Program-made: the position numbers and the translations under genes | Part shown: positions 45,834 through 53,111 of the stretch, piece after piece | Layout: each line of letters starts with the position of its first letter | How positions within the stretch are numbered: the first letter of the stretch is position 1 | Notes under the pieces: generated by a model | Databases searched by the model: none | Told to the model about the DNA's origin: nothing | Seen by the model: only the letters and a program-made list of their open reading frames with translations | DNA from: Paenibacillus sp. Soil766 | GTDB lineage: Bacteria > Bacillota > Bacilli > Paenibacillales > NBRC-103111 | NCBI RefSeq assembly: GCF_001428105.1 | Contig: NZ_LMSJ01000029.1 | Coordinates: 1 to 64,000, forward strand | Reading direction: 5' to 3' | Length of the DNA: 64,000 nucleotides

Positions 45834-45933
45834 TCACCTCCACAACCATAAAATTCCACGTTTTGGAGAATATTACCTCCGCATTACATTTAGTTATTTT
45901 TTAGGCACTTCTGTGTCATTGGACATATGTTCT

Positions 45934-46332
45934 TTAAATCGAATCTAATGCTTTTGCATACTTTTCAATGTCCATTGCTGGGACAGTACCTAACTTTTGC
46001 AATTCCATTAAGAGTTTAAAGAAGAAATAAATTAATGCTTCCTCTTGAGTACTTTTATCTACTGTAATTTCATCACCATAACCTATTTGAAACGAACGTG
46101 TTTGTAAAACACACCCTAAATCTATTCTTGAAAACTCATCTAAATTTGAAATGACTTTGTCAAAGCTAGTTCCAAAAGGTTGTTTCCAAGGACTATCCAA
46201 GCAAAGAAAACCTGAAAGAATAGTAAAATGCTTAACACCTGAATGTTTAATGATTTCGCGGCTGCCCGATAATTTCTCAATCATTTGTTTTTGAAGACGG
46301 TAAAAAATATTTTTCAAATTTGTTTGGTTCAT
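45934..46332 (-). CDS. Hypothetical protein linked to the nucleotidyltransferase
   Basis: A 132-residue soluble protein starting seven bases after the nucleotidyltransferase frame ends, so very likely its operon partner. Helical, with basic N terminus (FYRLQKQMIEKLSGSREIIK) and a C-terminal EEALIYFFFKLLMELQKLG. Not recognised. Pairing with a nucleotidyltransferase recalls two-gene defence or toxin systems, but no motif proves this. Confidence 0.55.
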   Translation of the reverse strand: MNQTNLKNIFYRLQKQMIEKLSGSREIIKHSGVKHFTILSGFLCLDSPWKQPFGTSFDKVISNLDEFSRIDLGCVLQTRSFQIGYGDEITVDKSTQEEALIYFFFKLLMELQKLGTVPAMDIEKYAKALDSI

Positions 46333-46339
46333 CCTACAC

Positions 46340-47103
46340 CTACCATATCACATAATTCCAACTGGTTTGATTTAACGTTTCACTTGCGTTTTTAGCTATT
46401 AGCCCTTTTTCTATTCTGTTTAAATCATCTGAAATACGATTGGCTGAGTTGGCTGGATCGTAGACAATAGCAGAAGTAAAATCTTTTGACAAGTATTCAA
46501 ACACTTGGACTAAGTTTTTTGCTATTTGTCCTTTTAAACCAAATCTTAATGCCTCAATAACAGTTAGCTCTAAATAAATTGATGGGAAATCTAGATCATT
46601 TAGTTTGCGCCATATTTTTATCGCCCGGATTTCGTCCAGTCGATCAGAATTCTTAACTATGTCGATATGCTTATGAATGTTGGTTTGTGTCCAAGTGTCG
46701 GCTTTACTTTTATAAAGCGAGTGATAATTTTTATACCCTTTTTGAATTCGTCCTGGAACCAAATCTACATCCAAACCTTTGTACTTCATCCCGATTGAAA
46801 CGTTTTGCTTACGGGTTTTAAAGCCACTATCAGAAAAATAATCATGAAGCGAGTCGTATAAATATTGAAGTGTATACTTATCTGCAGTGGACTTTAGGGA
46901 TATAAATAGATCTAAATCGGCACTTCCAATGATATTTGTTTCTTTGGCATACGAACCAGAAAAATAGATATCATCTAAATATTCGTGCGCCCATTTTTGG
47001 ATTAAGGGACAATCTCCGCAGCTGCTTTATACGGTTCTGAATTTGGACCTGTCTGACCTTTATGTTTAGCGATTACTTTTTTTAGATAGTCATCGACAGT
47101 CAT
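46340..47103 (-). pseudogene. Nucleotidyltransferase (CCA/OAS fold), frameshifted
   Basis: Reading through one frameshift near 47010, the protein runs MTVDDYLKKVIAKHKGQTG ... LIQKWAHEYLDDIYFSGSYAKETNIIGSADLDLFISL ... GLDVDLVPGR. GSYAKxT and GSADLDLF form the nucleotidyltransferase active site with a third carboxylate in VDLVP. The start at 47103 has GGAGAGAG upstream. The downstream segment could start at the ATG 46789 but would lack the GS motif. Resembles the polymerase-beta-like enzymes found in defence islands, including CD-NTase relatives; exact class uncertain. Confidence 0.7.
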
Positions 47104-47388
47104 ATGCTCTCTCCTACTTCGACCTTTTAACAAATAATTCAGTATATTATGACAAATCCTTGCTAATCCTTCTCTTGTACTAAAAGATTGCAACATATTA
47201 AAAAAAGAACAGGAAAAATCTATCCAAAGCCACCAAACTATTTTGCCAATTAGTTCAACGCCGCCATGTGAGTCTACTTTATTATCTAAAGACAGAAAGG
47301 CCATCCAGATTAAAGGATGGCCTTTTGTTATTTCATGACTATTCGAGCTAATTGAACTGTATGAAAATTATTAACACTATCACCAAAA

Positions 47389-48378
47389 TTAAGCCATCAT
47401 TTGATCTTTTAACTCCTCGGCTAATTTCTTCGATCCACTTAAGCCTTTTACATACTTTAATGGACCATCCGATGACCACTCCACTGATAATTTATTTACA
47501 TATTTCATGATAGCCAACAAGTCGACTTGCTTTTTGTTTTCTTTTAGTGACGCACTTAAAACAGTGCTCCCGGCAATAGATAAAGCATCTATAGAAACAA
47601 TATGAGTTATTCGATAACCCTTATAATCTTTCCATTCGAAAAGAAATTTGTCTCGAAGCGCATTGTAATAAGTAAGAGCCATTTGAATTTTTTCTTCTTT
47701 AGGCAAAATACTAATATTTTCATTTTTCATCAAATATGTCAGTGTTCTATATAAATTCTGAAGGGTAACATGCCTTCCTTTAGTTCGTTTCCCAATTATA
47801 CTTCCAATTAAATTGAAGGGGCTATCTTTTCTAGTCATCATTTCTGTAGCCATCCAACTAATATCGTCGGAATCACGGCGGAGAAATTTACTTAAAGATG
47901 TACCTATTCCTTTTGCTTTCGTATTTATAGTATCGAATAGTTTAATTTCCTCGTCCTCATCTAAGCTATGGAAGGCTAGAAACGGAATATTTATATCTGA
48001 ATTCGTTTCACGTACATACTTTTCTATTCCACCTACGCGGTGTTGCCCATCCATTAGAGAAGCCCTACCTCTGCAAAGCAATCTGCCATATGAAGGGCGT
48101 TGTTTATCATAACTAACAAATTCCCAATTAGCTGCAGCGTTCAATAAAATCGGAGTAAAAAGGGCGTCTTCCCCTTTAGATAAGTAATATGCAAAATCTG
48201 CACATCTTTTGGCATCAACCGGGCGCTGATATCACTTCCCAGAAGGGTGATCATACGGTTTCACATAAATTAAATTAATTCCAACAGAAGCAGGAAAGTA
48301 GCTTTGATATGCAACCCTGCCTCGCATTTTGCACTGGAGTACATTTTCAATAACATACTGCTGTGGAAGCTTACTCAT
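47389..48378 (-). pseudogene. DndB-like DGQHR-domain protein with in-frame stop
   Basis: From the ATG at 48378 (MSKLPQQYVIENVLQCKMRG) the frame is open to an in-frame TGA at 48232-48234, then resumes at once (YQRPVDAKRCADFAYYLSKGEDALF) to 47389. The DGQHR motif (LMDGQHRVGGIEKYV) and FLAFHSLDEDEEIKLFDTINTKAKG are typical of DndB, the regulator of DNA phosphorothioation, and its free-standing relatives. A CGA-to-TGA change would explain the stop. No dndACDE genes lie here. Divergent from an XRE regulator. Confidence 0.75.
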
Positions 48379-48513
48379 CCTTTTGGCTCCTTGCTATTAG
48401 TATAAAGCCATAATAGTTCTTATAAGATCTAAAATCAAATATATATATATATATGTTATAGGTATCTGTAATTTAGACATAGACTCCCCTAGTCTGAAAA
48501 AGAGGTGAGTCTC

Positions 48514-48867
48514 TTGTCCAAACTCTCAAAACATGTTGGAGTAAAAGTGAGAAATTTCCGTAAAAATAGAGGGTTAACCCAAGAACAACTAGGTGAGCTC
48601 GTTGAACTCCCTCAATCCTACATTGGTGGCATTGAGCGGGGTGAAAAGAATATCTCATTAGAAACCCTCGAAAGGATTGTTGAAACCCTTAGAGTAGAGC
48701 CTAGCAATTTATTCAGTGGTTATGACCTTGCTAATTCGCATTATGAGAGATCAAAGTTATTAGATTCTACATATCTTTTAATTGAACAATGTTCGGACAA
48801 AGAACTAGCTTTAATTAAAAAATTAGTGGATGTTGTAATTTCAGAGGTTCGATCTAAAAGCAATTAA
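48514..48867 (+). CDS. XRE-family transcriptional regulator
   Basis: A 117-residue protein with an N-terminal Cro/C1 HTH (LTQEQLGELVELPQSYIGGIERGEKNISLETLERI) and a helical C-terminal dimerisation part. Start TTG at 48514 follows GAGGTG with six bases between; an alternative GTG at 48505 overlaps that site. Similar SinR-like regulators control mobile islands and restriction or defence genes. An inverted repeat, AGACT-CCCCT-AGTCT (48481-48495), just upstream is a plausible autoregulatory operator. Confidence 0.88.
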   Translation: MSKLSKHVGVKVRNFRKNRGLTQEQLGELVELPQSYIGGIERGEKNISLETLERIVETLRVEPSNLFSGYDLANSHYERSKLLDSTYLLIEQCSDKELALIKKLVDVVISEVRSKSN

Positions 48868-48890
48868 AAATTAGTTCAGTGAAACTAAAA

Positions 48891-48933
48891 ACGAGTGTAA
48901 CTCAGGACTTGTAAGGTCCTAGAGAGCACTCGT
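48891..48933. terminator. Bidirectional hairpin terminator
   Basis: ACGAGTG pairs with CACTCGT around an inner stem (AGGAC ... GTCCT), followed by TTTCTC on the plus strand and preceded by AAAAA for the minus strand. Separates the XRE gene from the convergent yolD-uvrX pair. Confidence 0.7.
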
Positions 48934-48959
48934 TTCTCATTAATATGTGTCCAATAACT

Positions 48960-49415
48960 TTATTTCAAAAACTCCGAGTACTTCCCTAAACGTCTCATAA
49001 GCTCTGCTCGAGCAACATCTCTGACCAAAACAAATTTGTCCTCGTAGCCGCGGCAGATGTAGTTGTACCTCAGATTTGAATCCATCATTTCGTCTTCAAA
49101 CACCTTAATATTTCGTTCTTTCAACAGCTTCCGCACTGCTTGAATGTCATTTGTTATGAGATTTTGAATGATATTCGCCGCCTTAACAAAGATCGTTCTC
49201 ATGGAGTAAGAGGTTCTTTCTATTTCCTGTTTATTCTTTTCCACTATTGAAAGCAACATCGGGAGTAACACGAAATCCCTAATAGCTTCCAATTCCTCTT
49301 TCGTAGGCATTGTAGTTTGGGTTTGTTGTTGATTCCTCTGCTGAAGTGCAGCACTATGTTCTGGTGACATGAACTTCGTGCTCCATCTACCGTTTCCATC
49401 AAGTAGTTTGCTCAA
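48960..49415 (-). CDS. YolD-like protein, cargo copy
   Basis: A 151-residue relative of the YolD-like protein at 4363: N-terminal GRWSTKFMSPEHSAAL (the WxxxxMxPEH motif) and a similar C-terminal half (RYNYICRGYEDKFVLVRDVARAELM). It overlaps the end of the intact uvrX by four bases, exactly as in the disrupted pair. Probably the polymerase's accessory factor. Confidence 0.8.
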   Translation of the reverse strand: MSKLLDGNGRWSTKFMSPEHSAALQQRNQQQTQTTMPTKEELEAIRDFVLLPMLLSIVEKNKQEIERTSYSMRTIFVKAANIIQNLITNDIQAVRKLLKERNIKVFEDEMMDSNLRYNYICRGYEDKFVLVRDVARAELMRRLGKYSEFLK

Positions 49416-50659
49416 GCATAATGTCCCCCTATCATGATTGCCCGTTCTCTGGCTTGTGCAGTTTCCATCAGTGAAGAAGCTCTAATAATTGCTGCACCAC
49501 CAAATCTGTCTTTAATGCTATCCTGAGCTTGGGCGAGCCTAAGATTTCTTTCGATATCCTCGAATAAATCGAGCTGATGAGTGCTATCGTCTGTCAATTG
49601 AGATAGGTCTACAGCTAAATGCGTGAGGGGATCTCCGTTCCAATGTTTCTTGAACAATTCGCGCGCTGCTGAAACAACATGATGCTCTAGGCAAGTCGGC
49701 GAAGGTAGTGTCATTTGCCTCGAAAATCCCCTTTTCATCGTCCCGGCGCTAACTGTTACTACACGCCCCATACTATTTTGCCGTCTGCTTGTTCGGCAAA
49801 CTTCAATCACTAATTCAATCATTAGCGGCTCGATGTCCTCCATTGTTTGGTATTTCGTTGACTGTACCGTTCTGCCTCGAGTAATGGATTGCGGCTTCGC
49901 AAAAGCTCTTGCAACGACTGGGCTGGGATCAATGCCCCGCGCTGTTTGCCAATAATATTCGGCTTTGATATCGCTTTGTCGTCCCATCCTAATCCGCATG
50001 CGCCTTTTGAATTCTCCAAGCTCTAACCGCGCTATATCACCGATAGTATTCAATCCCATTTTTACAAAGTGAGCAGTCATCCGAGACCCAACCATGTACA
50101 TTTGTGAGACAGGTAACGGCCATAGTATGGACTCGACCTGATCTACTGGCAATTCGAAAACGCCACTTTCGCTCTTCTTCGCGAAGTGGTCAGTGGCCAT
50201 TTTCGCGATCACTTTGTTTGAAGAGATACCGGCACGAATCCAAACGCCCGTTGAAAGCATAACTTTTGTTTGCATCTGGCGTGCAATTTCTACTGGTGAT
50301 CCGAAAAGCGACGTTGAACCTGTCACATCAACAAATTGCTCATCAATGCTCCATGGCTCAACCAAGTCGGTAAAGGTTTCATAAATCTCCGTAATGAGTG
50401 TAGAGACATCAATGTACGTCTTCATTCTTGGTCGGACTATAGTAAGATCTGGGCAAACAGCAAGAGCTTCAAAATTTCGCATCGCAGTTGATACGCCATA
50501 AGATTTCGCAATGGGACAAGCAGCTAATACAATACCGCTCTTACGGGCAGGGTCACCAACCGCTATGGGTTTATTACAAAGCTCAGGGTGCGCCGCTTTC
50601 TCCACACTAGCATAAAAGCTTTGACAGTCCACAAGCATAATAGCTCGTTCTGATTTCAT
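49412..50659 (-). CDS. uvrX: Y-family DNA polymerase, intact island-borne copy
   Basis: A 415-residue UvrX/YqjW-type polymerase (DinB/UmuC family) for error-prone lesion bypass. Catalytic carboxylates are kept: MLVDCQSFYASVE and SIDEQFVDVTGS. HhH region VGSRMTAHFVKMGLNTIGDIA and little finger follow. The start at 50659 is preferred over 50689 because GGGGTGGTG lies before it. A LexA-like box lies 20 bases upstream. It is the full-length homologue of the gene split by the island, with clearly different sequence, so an imported functional replacement rather than a recent duplicate. Confidence 0.93.
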   Translation of the reverse strand: MKSERAIMLVDCQSFYASVEKAAHPELCNKPIAVGDPARKSGIVLAACPIAKSYGVSTAMRNFEALAVCPDLTIVRPRMKTYIDVSTLITEIYETFTDLVEPWSIDEQFVDVTGSTSLFGSPVEIARQMQTKVMLSTGVWIRAGISSNKVIAKMATDHFAKKSESGVFELPVDQVESILWPLPVSQMYMVGSRMTAHFVKMGLNTIGDIARLELGEFKRRMRIRMGRQSDIKAEYYWQTARGIDPSPVVARAFAKPQSITRGRTVQSTKYQTMEDIEPLMIELVIEVCRTSRRQNSMGRVVTVSAGTMKRGFSRQMTLPSPTCLEHHVVSAARELFKKHWNGDPLTHLAVDLSQLTDDSTHQLDLFEDIERNLRLAQAQDSIKDRFGGAAIIRASSLMETAQARERAIMIGGHYA

Positions 50660-50678
50660 AGTCACACCACCCCAATAG

Positions 50679-50692
50679 AGAACGTACATTCG
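50679..50692. promoter_or_regulatory. LexA (SOS) box of the island uvrX
   Basis: Minus strand CGAATGTACGTTCT, matching CGAAC-N4-GTTCG-type Bacillus LexA sites except at the edges. Placed 20 bases upstream of the start at 50659. Confidence 0.7.
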
Positions 50693-50772
50693 CGTTAATT
50701 ATTATATGCCATTCTCTGTATTTATTTACCTTAATAAAATTCATTTTCGATCATTTTTCTTTTTATAGTCAA

Positions 50773-50861
50773 AATTGCGTTTCGCAATTATGTACATGAG
50801 TGTTTACTAAAAATATCCCTGATACATAAAGGATTTTATTAAATTTCTCTATTCTGTACAT
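50773..50861. repeat. Right-end motifs of the island
   Basis: AATTGCG-TT-CGCAATT inverted repeat (50773-50788) runs into ATGTACAT (50790-50797); a further TGTACAT lies at 50855-50861, 16 bases inside the junction core. These match the ATGTACAT motifs at the left end. Confidence 0.6.
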
Positions 50862-50877
50862 GAATTTTTGGTAGTCT

Positions 50878-50884
50878 TGTTGCC
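50878..50884 (+). other. Right junction core of the island (attR-like)
   Basis: TGTTGCC, one base different from the left core TGTGGCC and in the same orientation. uvrX sequence (GCCATTTTCGCC, encoding AKMA) continues immediately to the right. Either heptamer may be the original chromosomal form. Confidence 0.7.
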
Positions 50885-51361
50885 ATTTTCGCCAGGATTT
50901 TATTGGAACTAATCCCCACCCGAAGCTTAACACCCGTTTGTTTGAGCACCTTATACTGCAGACTTCTCGCTACCTGCTCCGCATCCAAAGAGCGGCAGGC
51001 TCCCTGTGACATCAAGGAACTGCTCATCGATGCTGAAAATTTCAACGAGATCTGTAAATTCCTGATAAATGCTCGTAATCATCAGCGAAATATCAATGTA
51101 ATGCTGCATCCTAGGCCGCATAACAATCAGCTCAGGGCACTTCTTGAGCGCTTCACCCAATCGTTCAGCGGTCGATACACCATATCCTTTGGCAACAGGG
51201 CAGGCGGCCAAAATAATGCCTGACCGGAGCGCAGGGTCTCCTGCAACAGCAACCGGCTTATTCTCTAGACCTGGATGTTCAGCCTTCTCTACACTTGCGT
51301 AGAAGCTCTGACAATCCGCCAAGAAGATCGTTCGTTCCCCACCCTTGTTCCCTTTACTCAT
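50878..51361 (-). pseudogene. uvrX: uvrX (Y-family DNA polymerase), 5' fragment
   Basis: Residues 1 to about 150 of the split polymerase: MSKGNKGGERTIFLADCQSF, YASVEKAEHPGLENKPVAVA, FSIDEQFLDVTGSLPLFG, then after a one-base frameshift near 50990, DAEQVARSLQYKVLKQTG and VGISSNKILAKMAT, where homology stops at the junction. All catalytic carboxylates lie here, but the thumb and little finger are 45 kb away. The frameshift probably arose after the split. Overlaps the preceding yolD-like gene by four bases. Confidence 0.92.
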
Positions 51362-51729
51362 CGCAATTCCCCCCGCATATTCATCAGCATAGTCATAAGC
51401 TCAGCCTTGACCAAACTACGAAGCATCGTGAAATGATGAATGTAACCTCGAACTTTGTATTCAACCTGAATCCCTAAAGCATTCATTTCCGTGTGAATCA
51501 CCTTAATCTCTCGCTGCTTCATCTTGCTTTTCAACTGCTGTAATTCTGGATAAATCCCCATCTCAACCTCTCTGAGATAGAAAAGAATATGATTATAAAC
51601 AATTTTATCTTTATAAACCTTAAGCTCCTCCATATCTCTTGCCAGCATATCAAGCAAAATCGGCAACAGTGTATATTCCTTAATCATTTGAACATCCTCT
51701 TCTGTCTCTACTCTTGAAGTACCACTCAT
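51358..51729 (-). CDS. YolD-related protein upstream of split uvrX
   Basis: A 123-residue protein (start 51729 behind GGTGGTGAG; the upstream ATG at 51753 lies inside a LexA box). It has the YolD-type C-terminal pattern: TLLPILLDMLARDMEELK and VEYKVRGYIHHFTMLRSLVKAEL, like the two other YolD-like proteins here, but lacks the N-terminal WxSxxMxPEH motif. It overlaps uvrX by four bases. Two LexA boxes precede it, so it is SOS-controlled. Confidence 0.7.
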   Translation of the reverse strand: MSGTSRVETEEDVQMIKEYTLLPILLDMLARDMEELKVYKDKIVYNHILFYLREVEMGIYPELQQLKSKMKQREIKVIHTEMNALGIQVEYKVRGYIHHFTMLRSLVKAELMTMLMNMRGELR

Positions 51730-51746
51730 GTTCTCACCACCATATG

Positions 51747-51760
51747 CGAACATATATTCG
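51747..51760. promoter_or_regulatory. LexA box 1 of the native uvrX operon
   Basis: CGAACATATATTCG, a near-perfect Bacillus LexA operator (reverse strand CGAATATATGTTCG), 18 bases upstream of the preferred start at 51729. Confidence 0.85.
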
Positions 51761-51778
51761 TTTTTCCATATTATATAC

Positions 51779-51792
51779 CGAACACGTATTCG
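51779..51792. promoter_or_regulatory. LexA box 2 of the native uvrX operon
   Basis: CGAACACGTATTCG (reverse strand CGAATACGTGTTCG), spaced 32 bases from box 1. Two operators suggest tight repression. The promoter they control now reads only the 5' uvrX fragment and then the island end. Confidence 0.87.
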
Positions 51793-52035
51793 TTATGCAA
51801 GTAGTTTTTTGGAGATTTTCCTGCTAATAAAAGGATGAACTACAGTTAATTTCAATTATTTTACCTATTTTTACCTATTTATCGAAAAATGGGCGAATCA
51901 CCTCGGACGAGTGCCTTTCGCAGCTATTCGATTACATGCGGTTTACTCGCACCTGACTTGTCCCGCTTAGATGAACAGGTGCCGCTCAAACTTTGTGTCA
52001 CTCCTTTCTACGCCTTTAGTCCCTAATCGGCATAG

Positions 52036-52080
52036 AAAAACGCCACAATCAGGGCATTTCTGCTCTGCAAGTGGCGTTTT
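52036..52080. terminator. Bidirectional hairpin terminator
   Basis: AAAAACGCCAC pairs with GTGGCGTTTT around CAGGGCA/TGCTCTG. Directly downstream of the spoVIF-like gene on the minus strand (AAAAA becomes the U-tract). The rest of 51793-52035 shows no gene. Confidence 0.85.
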
Positions 52081-52090
52081 CAGCGTGCAC

Positions 52091-52378
52091 CTAACGAAAT
52101 ATGGACCATAATCGAATTAAGTGAAACGTGTTATTCGGATCAATCTTTTGCGCAAGGATAAACGTTAAAATCTGGTGTGTCTGATTCCCGCTGAGTTTCT
52201 CACCGAAAATACCTGCGGCAAGACCAATTAGGCGTGTAACTTTCGCCGTGTTTTGTAAATCTGCCTTCGTGATGCCTTGCAGCAGCATTTTGATACGTTC
52301 TTTCACCTCTGGGTTTTTCATCTTGAATTTTATACGCTCCACGAGCGCAGGATCGATGCCATATTGCTGATAACTCAT
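52091..52378 (-). CDS. Stage VI sporulation protein F-like
   Basis: A 95-residue protein starting at the ATG at 52378 (GGAGGTGCGGGG upstream). Helical, with KNPEVKERIKMLLQGITKADLQ and TAKVTRLIGLAAGIFGEKLS. It resembles the short SpoVIF (YjcC-type) sporulation proteins annotated in Paenibacillus; similarity to B. subtilis SpoVIF is weak by eye, so the name is tentative. Supports an endospore former. Confidence 0.6.
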   Translation of the reverse strand: MSYQQYGIDPALVERIKFKMKNPEVKERIKMLLQGITKADLQNTAKVTRLIGLAAGIFGEKLSGNQTHQILTFILAQKIDPNNTFHLIRLWSIFR

Positions 52379-52717
52379 CCCCGCACCTCCGATACCCGTC
52401 ATGCTCCTATCTTATGAGTGAATATAGGCAAACTTGACTGAGGTGGATGCATATAAGAAAAACCTATGACGATAGATTAAGCGGTACAAGACAATTTGCA
52501 GTAAAATGATCGCGCTACGCGGATGGCTCCCCCCACCTCTATGCGGGCAACGTGCGCGGATCCGGGGGGAACGTTATGGCGCCCACACACATGGCGGTGA
52601 TGTCATATAAATGGGAAAAGTACAGTTAAATTCGAGCCATTTATCGAAATAACAAATATGGGGTTCGAGAGCTCCGGATGTTAGGTGCTTCGGGGGTAGC
52701 CCTGCCACCTAACAAAA
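52379..52717. other. Intergenic region with a strong hairpin
   Basis: About 340 bases without a gene. A G/C-rich stretch (52520-52600) and a perfect inverted repeat TGTTAGGTG ... CACCTAACA (52679-52714) are visible; the latter could be a second terminator stem. Otherwise nothing recognised. Confidence 0.4.
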
Positions 52718-52741
52718 ACAGCCACCGTTTCCGGCAGCTGT
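52718..52741 (-). terminator. Terminator of the DUF1294 gene
   Basis: Minus strand ACAGCTGCCG-GAAA-CGGTGGCTGT followed by TTTTTGTT, ten bases after the stop codon. Confidence 0.9.
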
Positions 52742-52750
52742 CCCCTTCAT

Positions 52751-53017
52751 TTACACATACATGGCGATGAAAATGACGCAGATGCAATTTAACGCAATAA
52801 GCAGTGGAAAGCCCACAACAAACGAAGTATGCTTCGTCTTGTGACGCCACATCCGCATGCCAAGCCAACCGCCTATCCCACCGCCGAGAGCAGCAAGTAG
52901 AAACAGGCGTTTTTCGGGTACGCGGCGTCCGCCTTTTTTGGCCTGCCCTTTGTCATGTCCCATCTCAATAAACGTAATGATATTCATCAACAATAAATAA
53001 ATGAGGAAATAAGTCAC
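52751..53017 (-). CDS. DUF1294 membrane protein
   Basis: An 88-residue protein with an N-terminal hydrophobic segment (FLIYLLLMNIITFIEMG), then MGHDKGQAKKGGRRVPEKRLFLLAALGGGIGGWLGMRMWRHKT, which is the DUF1294 signature, and a final hydrophobic helix. Widespread in bacteria, function unknown. Confidence 0.88.
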   Translation of the reverse strand: MTYFLIYLLLMNIITFIEMGHDKGQAKKGGRRVPEKRLFLLAALGGGIGGWLGMRMWRHKTKHTSFVVGFPLLIALNCICVIFIAMYV

Positions 53018-53111
53018 GACCGTACACCTTCGTTCTCCTAAAATAGTGCAGCTACTCCTATCTTAAAAGGGAACGCGCTAGGGGTCAACTTGTGTCGCCG
53101 CCCATTATCTA

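Larger units (their letters stand above)
5676..50884. mobile_element. 45-kb genomic island inserted in uvrX
   Basis: The two parts of one uvrX gene flank this segment: residues through AKMAT at the right junction, then TDIWAKK onwards at the left. The ends carry a 7-bp core and ATGTACAT motifs in mirrored positions. Tyrosine recombinase remnants sit at the left end, and the interior is visibly more AT-rich than the flanks. Cargo: ectoine uptake and synthesis, cation transporters, aminomutase, arsenic resistance, decayed defence genes and an intact yolD-uvrX pair. The recombinases are broken, so the island is probably no longer self-mobile. Later nested insertions and rearrangements are likely. 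Confidence 0.85.

Noticed and set aside
47002-47304. 100-aa frame starting at 47304
   Set aside because: Only its last 34 residues are coding, as the start of the nucleotidyltransferase gene from 47103; the upstream part has no ribosome site or family match.
47389-48378. Dnd phosphorothioation system
   Set aside because: Only the DndB-like DGQHR protein is present; no dndA, dndC, dndD or dndE genes occur in the window.
48435-48456. AT dinucleotide repeat as a mobile or regulatory element
   Set aside because: A short simple-sequence run in an AT-rich spacer; nothing ties it to a function.
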